Origin: Sphingobacterium sp. CZ-UAM
GTDB lineage: Bacteria > Bacteroidota > Bacteroidia > Sphingobacteriales > Sphingobacteriaceae
DNA: 64,000 bases
Assembly (NCBI RefSeq): GCF_002000245.1
Contig: NZ_MTCM01000003.1
Span: forward strand, 310,001-374,000
Direction: 5' to 3'
Position 1 is the first letter of the stretch; each line of letters starts with the position of its first letter. Under the pieces are notes generated by a model that saw nothing but the letters and a program-made list of their open reading frames with translations, made no database searches and was not told where the DNA came from. Both the position numbers and the translations under genes were made by a program. Below, one piece after another: positions 16,667 to 25,016 of this stretch.

Positions 16667-17614
16667 ATGAAAGAAAGCATTATTATCATTGGTGCAAACG
16701 GCCAAATCGGTACTGAATTGGCAATCGCTCTGCGTAAAAAATTTGGTGCAGAAAATGTTGTCACCACAGACATCAGAGAACCACAAATAAAAAGCCCCGA
16801 CGAGAATTTTGAAATTGCAAATGTGCTTGACAAAAATGGTCTCGACATATTGTTTCAAAAATATAAACCTACTCAAGTATATTTATTGGCAGCCATGCTT
16901 TCAGCAACAGGAGAAAAATATCCTGAAAAAGCATGGGAGCTTAATATGAATGGATTGCTCAACGTACTTGACCTAGCTGTTACGTATAAAGTTTCAAGAA
17001 TATTCTGGCCAAGTTCCATTGCTGTATTCGGTCCGCACTCACCGAAAGTAAATACGGAGCAATACTGTGTTATGGATCCAAATACGATCTATGGAATCAG
17101 TAAGCTTGCAGGTGAGCGTCTTATCGAATGGTATCAGGAACATCGCGGATTGGATATCCGCAGCGTAAGATATCCAGGTATTATCTCCTGGAAGACAGAA
17201 CCGGGAGGTGGAACGACAGATTATGCTGTTGATATATTCTATGAGGCACTGAAAACAGGTACTTACGAATGTTTCTTATCCGAGAATACAGCATTACCGA
17301 TGTTATATATGGAAGATGCCATCCGCGGCACACTTGAGCTGATGGACGCGCCACAGGAAAGTCTGAGCATCCGTCACGCCTATAACCTTGGTGGTATTAC
17401 TTTTACTCCAAAAGAACTCGCACAAGAAATTAAAAAAATTCTTCCTAATTTTGCAATCTCTTACGTAGCGAATGACCCAAGACAGCAGATTGCCGATTCA
17501 TGGCCTGCAAGTCTGGATGATTCATACGCAAGCAAAGACTGGAACTGGAAGCCAGAATTTGACATCCAGAAGATGACAGTCGATATGATTGAGAATCTTA
17601 AAAACAAAATATAA
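16667..17614 (+). CDS. L-threonine 3-dehydrogenase, SDR type
   Basis: An NAD-dependent extended short-chain dehydrogenase of 315 residues. IIIIGANGQIGTEL is the nucleotide-binding loop, SSIAVFG holds the catalytic Ser region, and YGISK (near 142-146) gives the Tyr and Lys. GGGTTDYAVDIFYEAL and the overall sequence match the SDR-type threonine dehydrogenases described in Flavobacterium and trypanosomes, rather than sugar epimerases. It oxidises threonine to 2-amino-3-ketobutyrate, which a CoA lyase (not seen here) would cleave to glycine and acetyl-CoA. The predicted mRNA is leaderless. A YebC gene follows 2 bases after its stop and is probably co-transcribed. Confidence 0.85.
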   Translation: MKESIIIIGANGQIGTELAIALRKKFGAENVVTTDIREPQIKSPDENFEIANVLDKNGLDILFQKYKPTQVYLLAAMLSATGEKYPEKAWELNMNGLLNVLDLAVTYKVSRIFWPSSIAVFGPHSPKVNTEQYCVMDPNTIYGISKLAGERLIEWYQEHRGLDIRSVRYPGIISWKTEPGGGTTDYAVDIFYEALKTGTYECFLSENTALPMLYMEDAIRGTLELMDAPQESLSIRHAYNLGGITFTPKELAQEIKKILPNFAISYVANDPRQQIADSWPASLDDSYASKDWNWKPEFDIQKMTVDMIENLKNKI

Positions 17615-17616
17615 CA

Positions 17617-18342
17617 ATGGGAAGAGCTTTCGAATTCAGAAAAGAGCGGAAATTCAAACGCTGGGCTAAGATGGCCGTGCAATTTACACGTTTAGGTAAA
17701 GAGATCGCTATGGCGGTTAAAGAAAGCGGCCCGCACCCTGAAACCAACTCGAGACTTCGTACAGCAATACATAATGCTAAGGCTGTAAACATGCCTAAAG
17801 ATCGTATCGAAGCGGCTATAAAACGTGCTTCAGAGAAAGATTCAAAAGGCTATGAAGAATATGTATATGAGGGTTATGGCCCTCATGGTGTTCCGGTTTT
17901 GATCGAAACAGCGACAGACAATACCAACCGTACCGTAGGAAATATCCGCAGCTATTTTACCAAAGCTGGAGGATCCTTGGGAAAAACAGGATCATTGGAT
18001 TTTATTTTCAATCGCAAATCCATCTTCCGCTTTGCAGCGACAGATGAATTGGATCTTGAAGAATTGGAACTGGAGCTTATCGATGGTGGTTTGGAAGAAT
18101 TATACGTTGAAGCTGATGAAGAGGGCAATGATGTTGCTGTAGTACAGACTTCTTTTGAGGATTTCGGTAATATGCAAAAACTGCTGGAAGAAAAAGGTAT
18201 CGAAGTAACTTCGGCAAAATTGGAGCGTATTGCGCTATCACACGCTGAGATTACAGAGGAACAAGCGGCAGATGTATTGAAGATGATCGATAAAATCGAA
18301 GAAGACGACGATGTACAAGCTGTATACCATAACATGGCTTAA
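17617..18342 (+). CDS. YebC/PmpR family protein
   Basis: 241 residues. The start MGRAFEFRKERKFKRWAKMA and the following DUF28-type core (ETNSRLRTAIHNAKAVNMPKD) are diagnostic of YebC/TACO1. These proteins were first described as transcription regulators. More recent work ties one subgroup to relief of ribosome stalling at proline stretches, so the exact role here is open. The middle region (residues 140-170) is very acidic, as usual. It is 2 bases downstream of the threonine dehydrogenase and followed by a strong terminator. Confidence 0.92.
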   Translation: MGRAFEFRKERKFKRWAKMAVQFTRLGKEIAMAVKESGPHPETNSRLRTAIHNAKAVNMPKDRIEAAIKRASEKDSKGYEEYVYEGYGPHGVPVLIETATDNTNRTVGNIRSYFTKAGGSLGKTGSLDFIFNRKSIFRFAATDELDLEELELELIDGGLEELYVEADEEGNDVAVVQTSFEDFGNMQKLLEEKGIEVTSAKLERIALSHAEITEEQAADVLKMIDKIEEDDDVQAVYHNMA

Positions 18343-18365
18343 GCTGTTCATCTCACAAAATATCT

Positions 18366-18393
18366 AAAAAGAGCGCTTGTCGCTCTTTTTTTT
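18366..18393 (+). terminator. Terminator after yebC
   Basis: AAAAAGAGCG-CTTGT-CGCTCTTTTT with further T residues, 24 bases after the stop codon. Confidence 0.85.
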
Positions 18394-18428
18394 ATAGCAA
18401 GGCCTCTCAGCACCGTCAGAAAAATTAC

Positions 18429-18436
18429 TACATTTG
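18429..18436 (+). promoter_or_regulatory. -7 element TACATTTG for the repeat-protein gene
   Basis: Exact TAnnTTTG, 28 bases upstream of the ATG at 18465. No good -33 TTG. Confidence 0.45.
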
Positions 18437-18464
18437 TAATAGACTATATCAAACTCATAACAGG

Positions 18465-19874
18465 ATGACTTTTGAAGAATTTTTCGCGAAAAAGAAAATT
18501 GATTTAAAAGCTTTAAAAGCGGCGGATGAACCTCTATTTGAAGAGTTCAGAGCGCACTATTCTGCCATGGGCGAGAAAAGTTTTGATCATAGCAAGAAAT
18601 TTTGGTTCAACAAGCTTCGTAAGAGCTATCATCTGGCGGAAGAAGAAGTGGTGGTCGTCAAAAAAACTATCCAGACAGATCCTGTTGAGACGGCTCCGGC
18701 GGCAACGGATGCTTCTGTTACAAAACCTGCAGGTTTCAAACCTAGGTTTAAAGCGACAGCTCAAGCGGAGCCTGCTGAGCAGAAAGAGGAACCTAAAACA
18801 GAACCTTCGACAGCAGCTGCAAATTCGGTCCCAGGATTTAAGCCACGCTTTAAACCAGGGATCACCAAAAACACAGCGAATTCATCAGAGGAGCCGTCCG
18901 CACCTACAGAATTGCCGAAAGACGCTGCTCCAGAAACGGCTAAACCGACGGGTTTTAAACCCCGTTTCAAGCCAGGAATCACTAAAAACACAACGAACTC
19001 ATCCGAGGAGCCGTCCGTACCTGCAGAATTGCCAAAAGACGAGGCTCCAGAAACGACTAAACAGATAGGTTTTAAACCCCGTTTCAAGCCGGGTGTGACG
19101 AAAGCAGCGGATAGCACTGTTAATGAGGATATATCCTCACCTGCAGAGGCCTCAGACAGCTCGGCAACACAAGCACCGAAGCCGACAGGCTTTAAACCTA
19201 GATTTAAAGCAGGCCTGACGAAAGCAGCAAGTACTGACTCGACACAGGAAGTGACTCCGCCAACAGAAGACCTGAACGCGAAGCAGACAGCTGCTCCAGA
19301 AGCATCGCCAAAACCAACGGACAGCAACACAGTCAATCCGACGGTTGAACCGCAGCAGGAGAACATCACCGAAACTGATCCAACCACAGCAAACAAACCT
19401 ACAGGTTTCAAGCCAAGATTTAAAGCTGGGATAACGAAAACAGCAGGTACTGATGACAAGCAGACTGCTGAACCTCTTCAATCTGCAAAATCTTCAATAG
19501 AGGGTGCGACGACACCATCAGCCGCTGCGGATAACGCAATTACAGCAAATACATCCTCACCTGCGGAGGCCTCGAGCAGTTCGACAACAGCAGCATCCAA
19601 GCCGACAGGCTTTAAGCCAAGATTCAAAGCTGGTGTAACGAAAACAGCAAATACTGATTCTTCACTAACAGTAGTTCCCTCGGCAAAGGATACAAACGAA
19701 GCGCAGACAGGCACCCCTGCTCCACAAGCATCGCCGATACTAACGGACGGCGACAGTTCCAATCCGCCTATCGAACCGCAACAGAGCAATGAAACACAGC
19801 CGACAAACAAACCAACAGGCTTTAAACCTCGCTTCAAAGCTGGTTTAACAAAAATTGATAAAAAGGAAGAATAA
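18465..19874 (+). CDS. Repeat protein with eight GFKPRFK motifs, function unknown
   Basis: 469 residues. Residues 1-65 form a compact charged domain (MTFEEFFAKKKIDL... FWFNKLRKSYHL) that I cannot name. The rest is low-complexity linker rich in Ala, Thr, Ser, Pro and Glu carrying eight copies of a basic motif of the form P-x-GFKPRFK-x-G-[ILV]-TK. Copies begin at residues 90, 124, 163, 202, 242, 314, 382 and 452, with the last at the extreme C-terminus. No signal peptide or membrane segment is visible, so it is probably cytosolic. The repeated short linear motif in disordered linkers suggests multivalent binding to a partner such as RNA, DNA or an acidic protein surface; that is inference. A long antisense frame over the linkers is a composition artefact. 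Confidence 0.8.
   Translation: MTFEEFFAKKKIDLKALKAADEPLFEEFRAHYSAMGEKSFDHSKKFWFNKLRKSYHLAEEEVVVVKKTIQTDPVETAPAATDASVTKPAGFKPRFKATAQAEPAEQKEEPKTEPSTAAANSVPGFKPRFKPGITKNTANSSEEPSAPTELPKDAAPETAKPTGFKPRFKPGITKNTTNSSEEPSVPAELPKDEAPETTKQIGFKPRFKPGVTKAADSTVNEDISSPAEASDSSATQAPKPTGFKPRFKAGLTKAASTDSTQEVTPPTEDLNAKQTAAPEASPKPTDSNTVNPTVEPQQENITETDPTTANKPTGFKPRFKAGITKTAGTDDKQTAEPLQSAKSSIEGATTPSAAADNAITANTSSPAEASSSSTTAASKPTGFKPRFKAGVTKTANTDSSLTVVPSAKDTNEAQTGTPAPQASPILTDGDSSNPPIEPQQSNETQPTNKPTGFKPRFKAGLTKIDKKEE
18732..19838 (+). repeat. In-frame coding repeats with two periods and a 420-bp segmental duplication
   Basis: The GFKPRFK codons start at 18732, 18834, 18951, 19068, 19188, 19404, 19608 and 19818. 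Spacings are 102, 117, 117, 120, then 216, 204 and 210 bases. Units 2 and 3 (117 bases each) are nearly identical. The block around copies 5-6 (from TCCTCACCTGC at 19134) recurs around copies 7-8 (from 19554), about 420 bases later. All copies stay in frame. Confidence 0.85.
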
Positions 19875-19939
19875 TTTTCACTACATTTAAACTGATTTTT
19901 TTCAACTAGTTTAAAAACTCCGATTAAAACCAAAGACCA

Positions 19940-20683
19940 ATGTTAAAGGAAGAAAGACAAGCATTTATTATACATCAGATCAATCTACATAACAAAGTTT
20001 TATCTTCAGATCTAAGTGTGCAGCTCAATGTATCCGAAGATACCATCAGACGTGATCTGAACGAGCTTGCAGAAAACGGAAAGGTATTAAAAGTTTATGG
20101 GGGGGCACTTTCCAAATCTTTTCAGTTTCCATTCCAGGACGGGAATGTCTATGCGAAAGAGGCAAAAAAAGAAATTGCCAAGAAAGCGAGCTCTTTGATC
20201 TCCAATGGCATGACAGTATTGGTCGGCGGGGGAACAACCCTGATTGAACTGGCGCGGACTATCCCTGACCATCTTCAATGTACATTTTTTACGATCAGTC
20301 CATTAGTTGCATTGGAACTGGCCGAAAAACCAAATCTCGAAGTGATCCTGGTCGGCGGAAAGCTTTCACGGAACACCAATATCGTATCTGGCGCACAGGT
20401 CGCCAATGAATTGGCAGATCTAAAAGTAGACCTCTGTCTACTGGGCACCAATTCACTTTCGGTAGAAGATGGAGTAACAGACTCTGACTGGGAAGTGGTA
20501 CAGATTAAGCGCGCGATGATTAAATGTTCAAAGAAAGTCGCCATACTCAGTATCGCAGAGAAGCTCAATTCCGTCCAGAAAATGAAAGTAGTGCCGCTAC
20601 GTGATATTTCTTATCTGATTACTGATATCAATCCAAGCGATGTTTCCTTAAAAGAATTTGCGAATACAATTGCAATACTTTAA
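19940..20683 (+). CDS. DeoR-family transcriptional regulator
   Basis: 247 residues. The N-terminal winged helix has the DeoR signature (LSSDLSVQLNVSEDTIRRDLNEL, written here in part: VSEDTIRRDL near residues 30-39), followed by KVLKVYGGAL. The C-terminal sugar-phosphate sensing domain is isomerase-like with VGGGTTLIELARTI, EVILVGGKLS and a DLCLLGTNSLS element. DeoR regulators usually repress sugar or nucleoside catabolic genes and respond to a phosphorylated sugar. The target here is not obvious: the next genes, starting 23 bases downstream, are for glycan export rather than catabolism. Confidence 0.9.
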   Translation: MLKEERQAFIIHQINLHNKVLSSDLSVQLNVSEDTIRRDLNELAENGKVLKVYGGALSKSFQFPFQDGNVYAKEAKKEIAKKASSLISNGMTVLVGGGTTLIELARTIPDHLQCTFFTISPLVALELAEKPNLEVILVGGKLSRNTNIVSGAQVANELADLKVDLCLLGTNSLSVEDGVTDSDWEVVQIKRAMIKCSKKVAILSIAEKLNSVQKMKVVPLRDISYLITDINPSDVSLKEFANTIAIL

Positions 20684-20706
20684 TATTGCCGCTCATTTAA
20701 TTTAGC

Positions 20707-22167
20707 ATGTCATCGCAAACGGAAAATGACTCTTTAAAATCAAAAACAACAAAAGGACTGCTGTGGGGTGGTATGGCCAGTATCATCCAGCAGTTTTTGA
20801 GCTTCGGCTTCGGCATCCTACTCAATCGTAAACTAACTGCGGAGGACTACGGTCTGGTAGCCATGATTACCATATTCTCTGTTCTCGCATCTGCATTTCA
20901 GGAAAGTGGTTTTGTCTACGGTATCGTCAACAAAAAGGAAGTTCAACATAAGGATTACAATGCTGTATTCTGGACAAGTGTCGGAATAGGGACATTTATA
21001 TACCTTGTCTTATTCTTTTCAGCTCCGCTGATTGCCCTCTACTACAAGCAACCCGTGCTAGTCGAACTGAGTCGGTTTACCTTCCTCTCCTTTTGGCTTG
21101 GAAGCTTTGGGATTGCCCATCATGCCTATCTTTTCCGAAATTTAAAGATCAAGGAACGGGTAATTACAGGCACCTTCGCCCTCGTCGCTTCAAATATCCT
21201 TGGTGTTTATCTCGCTTATAAAGATTATTCTTACTGGGCCTATGCTATACAAATTGTATCCTATAGTGGCTTCAATATGCTTGGCTTTTGGTATTTTTCT
21301 AAATTTAGGCCAACATTTGAATTTGATTTCAAACCTATTCGGGATATTTTGGGTTTTAGCAGTAAGATATTGGTGACGAATATCTTTATCAATATCAATA
21401 AAAATATATATGCTGCGGTGTTGGGTCGCCATTATTCCGCTGAAGAATTGGGATATACCGTGAATCCCAATCGATGGAGTATAATGGCGCAGAATATTTT
21501 GACCAATATGGTCAACAATGTCACACAACCGATTCTTCGGGAAATAGAAGATGATAGGGACAGACAGCTTCGTGTATTCCGCAAGCTCATTTCTTTTACC
21601 GCATTTTTGGCCTTTCCAATGTTATTTGGCCTAACAACCGTCGCACAAGATTTCATTACAATAGCCATCACCGAAAAGTGGGAAAAAAGTGCCATCTTTC
21701 TTCAGATTTTCTGTATAGGAGCAGCCTTTGATTCGGTAAGTAACGTTTTTTCAAACTTAATTATCAGCAAGGGTAAGTCCCAGATCTATATGCGAAATAT
21801 TGTTATTTTTGGTTTACTCCAAATTGCTATTTTGGTCTTTGGCAAATCATTGGGTCTTGAGATATTAATCACACTAACCGCTGGACTAAACGCGCTATGG
21901 ATATTTGTCTGGTACGCTTCGGCCAAGCCTTATATGACTTACTCATTCAGCTACTTGATGCGGGATGTTTTTTCATATGCTATCTTAGCAGGGCTTAGCT
22001 GCCTAGCAGCACATTACGCGACCACTTCCATCGCAAACCTCTATCTTCGGTTTGCAAGTACAATTGCTATCGCTGTATGTGCATATATCATCGTTAATAG
22101 AATCTTTAAGCCAAGTATTCTACTTGAATTGTTCCACTATTTCACCACAGTTATCCGAAAAAAATAG
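20707..22167 (+). CDS. Lipopolysaccharide/polysaccharide flippase (MOP superfamily, Wzx-like)
   Basis: 486 residues with about 12-14 hydrophobic segments across the full length. The N-terminal TTKGLLWGGMASIIQQFLSFG and LNRKLTAEDYGLVAMITIFS are typical of the polysaccharide-synthesis group of MOP transporters. Such proteins flip lipid-linked glycan units across the inner membrane. It heads a four-gene run with glycosyltransferases: its stop is directly followed by the ATG of the next gene (22168). No polymerase or chain-length regulator is visible nearby, so the glycan may be polymerised by genes elsewhere. Confidence 0.88.
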   Translation: MSSQTENDSLKSKTTKGLLWGGMASIIQQFLSFGFGILLNRKLTAEDYGLVAMITIFSVLASAFQESGFVYGIVNKKEVQHKDYNAVFWTSVGIGTFIYLVLFFSAPLIALYYKQPVLVELSRFTFLSFWLGSFGIAHHAYLFRNLKIKERVITGTFALVASNILGVYLAYKDYSYWAYAIQIVSYSGFNMLGFWYFSKFRPTFEFDFKPIRDILGFSSKILVTNIFININKNIYAAVLGRHYSAEELGYTVNPNRWSIMAQNILTNMVNNVTQPILREIEDDRDRQLRVFRKLISFTAFLAFPMLFGLTTVAQDFITIAITEKWEKSAIFLQIFCIGAAFDSVSNVFSNLIISKGKSQIYMRNIVIFGLLQIAILVFGKSLGLEILITLTAGLNALWIFVWYASAKPYMTYSFSYLMRDVFSYAILAGLSCLAAHYATTSIANLYLRFASTIAIAVCAYIIVNRIFKPSILLELFHYFTTVIRKK

Positions 22168-23040
22168 ATGGCCAAGATTCTCACCATAATCGTTTCTTAT
22201 AATTTTGAGCCTTGGATCCACAAGTGCTTACCCAGCCTGCTCGCATCAAGCCATCCAACGGATATCCTTGTTATAGATAATAACTCAAAGGATCATACCA
22301 CCCGCATCATCAAAGAAAATTACCCCACAGTCAGACTGATCGAAAGTCCCGAAAATCTCGGTTTTGGAAAAGCCAATAACATTGGATTGACTATCGCCCT
22401 AGAGGAAGAGTATGACTACGCATTTTTAGTCAATCAGGATGCTTGGATAGATCAGAACTGTATCGCCAACCTGATCAAGGTAGATACCACAAACATTGGA
22501 ATTATTTCCCCCATCCATTACGATGGAACGGAGGAAAAACTCGACCATGGGTTCTCAGTCTATACGAAGCATATCCAGCTTAAGAATTCTTATCGAACTT
22601 GTACATTCGTGAATGCTGCTTTTTGGCTTATTCCCTGCGAAGTAATCAAAAAAGTTGGCGGTTTTTCTCCGATCTTTTTCCACTACGGAGAAGATAAAGA
22701 CTACGCCAATCGCATCCAATATTATGGGCTGGATTTTGTGTTGGCCGAAGATGCCAAGGCCTATCACGACAGACAGCAACGCCAAGTGGATAACAAAGCT
22801 TTTCTAAAGAGCGAATTCGTCTATCATCTGACGGAGTATTGCAATATCAATTATACGTTTACAAAGGCTTTTTCGATGGCTATATTAGCAAGCATAAAGA
22901 AAATGCTGTCTTCTTTAGGGAAAGGTCGTATTTTTGAAACAAAAAGTTATCTCAATATCGCTTTTAGACTATTGGGCAAGACCGGAGAAGTCCGGAATAC
23001 CCGTCAGGCTAATAAAAAAGCTTTTAACAAAATTTTTTGA
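22168..23040 (+). CDS. Glycosyltransferase family 2
   Basis: 290 residues. The GT-A core begins at residue 4 (ILTIIVSYN), with DILVIDNNSKDHT, the ENLGFGKANNIG motif seen in rhamnosyltransferase-type GT2 enzymes, and FLVNQDAWID carrying the metal-binding acid as QDA. A later HYGEDKDYANR supplies the base-like acidic motif. Probably adds one sugar to the lipid-linked precursor on the cytosolic face. The sugar is not predictable. The start codon abuts the previous stop, so translation is likely coupled. Confidence 0.88.
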   Translation: MAKILTIIVSYNFEPWIHKCLPSLLASSHPTDILVIDNNSKDHTTRIIKENYPTVRLIESPENLGFGKANNIGLTIALEEEYDYAFLVNQDAWIDQNCIANLIKVDTTNIGIISPIHYDGTEEKLDHGFSVYTKHIQLKNSYRTCTFVNAAFWLIPCEVIKKVGGFSPIFFHYGEDKDYANRIQYYGLDFVLAEDAKAYHDRQQRQVDNKAFLKSEFVYHLTEYCNINYTFTKAFSMAILASIKKMLSSLGKGRIFETKSYLNIAFRLLGKTGEVRNTRQANKKAFNKIF

Positions 23041-23043
23041 TAG

Positions 23044-23958
23044 ATGAACAGTCTTGCTCCAGTTCTACTCTTTGTGTATAATCGGCCAGCGCATACACTC
23101 AAGACACTCGCTGCACTTGAGAGAAACAAATACGCAGACCAGACCATGCTCTATATTTATTCGGATGCAGCAAAAGATGAGCGCGCGATTGAGGCTGTAG
23201 AAGAGGTACGTCGGATTATAAAAAACCCATGGTCTTTTAAACAGATCAAAATAGTCGAGCGGGACAAAAATTGGGGCCTAGCTGCCAATGTTATCGATGG
23301 TGTTACCAAAGTTGTCCATGAACATAGACAGATTATCGTGTTAGAAGACGATCTCGAAACATCGGCATTTGCACTCGATTACTTTAATAAAGCACTAGAC
23401 CGCTATAAAGAGGACAAACAGGTCATGCAAATCAGTGGCTACGGCTATCCTGTAAAAAATCTGAATGAGCTTCCCGAAACATTTTTCTTTCGAGTCGCCA
23501 ATAGCTGGGGCTGGGCAACGTGGGATCGTGCATGGCAACATTTCAACCCCAACATAGATGAGCTTGTTTCCGATTTTTCGGAGGAAGAGATTCATCAGTT
23601 CAGTATTGAAGGAAAAGAAAACTTCTGGAAACAGGTACAGGAACTACGTGCTGGTAAGATCAACTCTTGGGCAATACGTTGGTACGCTTCGGTATTCAAA
23701 AAAAATGGGCTAGTTTTGTATCCGAGGAATTCGATGACACAGAATATCGGTAATGATGGCACAGGCACGCATACGGCTGCCGAATCTACCTATCAGGTCA
23801 CGTTGGCTGATCATCCTGTGTGTTATTTTCCAACAGAAATTGTGGAGGATACACAAGCCTATGGCGCTATCAAATATTTTTATGCACATCGGAAGGGGTC
23901 TTGGTTCAAACGAGGCATCCGATTCCTCAAAAAGAAGATTAACGAATTCAATAAATAG
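23044..23958 (+). CDS. Glycosyltransferase, GT2/GNT-I-like
   Basis: 304 residues. The opening APVLLFVYNRPAHTLKTLAAL, the central VLEDDLETS (the DxD-like metal site near residue 101) and GWATWDRAWQHFNP are typical of a bacterial group annotated as glycosyltransferases related to GNT-I. Three bases separate it from the preceding gene and two from the next, so it belongs to the same operon. Acceptor and donor are unknown. Confidence 0.8.
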   Translation: MNSLAPVLLFVYNRPAHTLKTLAALERNKYADQTMLYIYSDAAKDERAIEAVEEVRRIIKNPWSFKQIKIVERDKNWGLAANVIDGVTKVVHEHRQIIVLEDDLETSAFALDYFNKALDRYKEDKQVMQISGYGYPVKNLNELPETFFFRVANSWGWATWDRAWQHFNPNIDELVSDFSEEEIHQFSIEGKENFWKQVQELRAGKINSWAIRWYASVFKKNGLVLYPRNSMTQNIGNDGTGTHTAAESTYQVTLADHPVCYFPTEIVEDTQAYGAIKYFYAHRKGSWFKRGIRFLKKKINEFNK

Positions 23959-23960
23959 CT

Positions 23961-24716
23961 ATGGCCGCTCATCCAAAATTTTCAATCATCACTGTCGTTT
24001 ACAATAATGTACGGGATATTGAGCACACCATCAAGTCTGTTGTTAACCAAACCTATGATAATATCGAATATATTGTCATTGACGGGGAATCATCTGATGG
24101 AACCTTAGCGGTTATTCAAAAATATCAGGATAAAATTGCGGTCTTATTATCTGAAAAAGACAAGGGAATTTACGACGCGATGAACAAAGGCCTTGCTTTG
24201 GCTACAGGTGACTATGTTCTCTTTTTGAATTCCGGTGACGAAATATACGATCTCAACAGCATCGAAAACCTAGCGAGACTCAGTGATGATGCCGATATCC
24301 TATATGGTGAAACGATATTGGTAGATGACAACAGGGCGATTATTGGGGAACGAAGACATAAGGTGCCGGCAAATTTTGACTGGAAGAGCTTTCGTTATGG
24401 TATGAATATCTGTCATCAGGCCATCTATATCAAACGGACTATTGCGGAACCGTATGATCTGAGTTATAAGCTATGTGCGGATATAGATTGGGTCATTCGT
24501 TGTGCCAAAAAGGCAAATAAGTCTGTTAATGCTCATCAATATGTAGCGCGTTACCTCGTGGGCGGGATGTCAAAACAGAAACATAAAGAGTCGCTAAAAG
24601 AACGCTTCGCCATCTTCAAACACTATTACGGTGCCATTCCCAATTTATTCAACCATGGAATCATTGCATTAAAAGCGATCTGGTACCGCATTAATTACGG
24701 AAAACCCCAAGACTAA
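23961..24716 (+). CDS. Glycosyltransferase family 2 (WcaA-like)
   Basis: 251 residues. Standard GT2 motifs: FSIITVVYNN, YIVIDGESSDGT, SEKDKGIYDAMNKGL and VLFLNSGDE with the metal-binding acid near residue 92. CADIDWVIRC is the usual downstream acidic motif. Third transferase of the cluster. Its TAA shares a base with the ATG of the following DUF3820 gene (TAATG), suggesting coupled translation. Confidence 0.9.
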   Translation: MAAHPKFSIITVVYNNVRDIEHTIKSVVNQTYDNIEYIVIDGESSDGTLAVIQKYQDKIAVLLSEKDKGIYDAMNKGLALATGDYVLFLNSGDEIYDLNSIENLARLSDDADILYGETILVDDNRAIIGERRHKVPANFDWKSFRYGMNICHQAIYIKRTIAEPYDLSYKLCADIDWVIRCAKKANKSVNAHQYVARYLVGGMSKQKHKESLKERFAIFKHYYGAIPNLFNHGIIALKAIWYRINYGKPQD

Positions 24717-24931
24717 TGCTAAATCCCGAAATCCTCACTGAACTTGTAACAGTTAAAATGCCTTTCGGCAAATATCAAGGCTATACTTTGTGCAATCTTC
24801 CAGAACCTTATTTGGTCTGGTACAATCAAAAAGGATTTCCTAAAGGCAAATTAGGTCAGCAACTGGCCACGCTCTATGAGATCAAGCTAAATGGTCTAGA
24901 GTACCTCCTGGAACCTTTGAAGAAAAGGTGA
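24716..24931 (+). CDS. DUF3820 family small protein
   Basis: 71 residues matching the DUF3820 pattern: VKMPFGKYQGYTLCNLPEPY, LVWYNQKGFPKGKLG and a C-terminal LEYLLEPL. The family is often annotated as a putative quorum-sensing-regulated virulence factor, without firm biochemistry. It overlaps the upstream glycosyltransferase by one base, but this may be packing rather than a shared function. Confidence 0.85.
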   Translation: MLNPEILTELVTVKMPFGKYQGYTLCNLPEPYLVWYNQKGFPKGKLGQQLATLYEIKLNGLEYLLEPLKKR

Positions 24932-24964
24932 CGAAGGTCATTTTCTTCCTTTTATTATTTTTTG

Positions 24965-24972
24965 TAGCTTTG
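24965..24972 (+). promoter_or_regulatory. -7 element TAGCTTTG before trhO
   Basis: Exact TAnnTTTG match, 44 bases upstream of the ATG at 25017. No TTG at the -33 position. Confidence 0.45.
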
Positions 24973-25016
24973 CAGTGAATTTATTTTTGCATTAAACGCC
25001 GTTTGCAGCGGTATCA

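Noticed and set aside
17952..18335. A 127-codon minus-strand Ser-rich frame
   Set aside because: Antisense to the acidic region of yebC; the Ser runs mirror Glu/Asp codons.
18761..19459. A 232-codon minus-strand frame opposite the repeat protein
   Set aside because: It is the antisense of a repetitive gene with strong codon bias; its own sequence is a low-complexity mirror of the repeats and it has no promoter.
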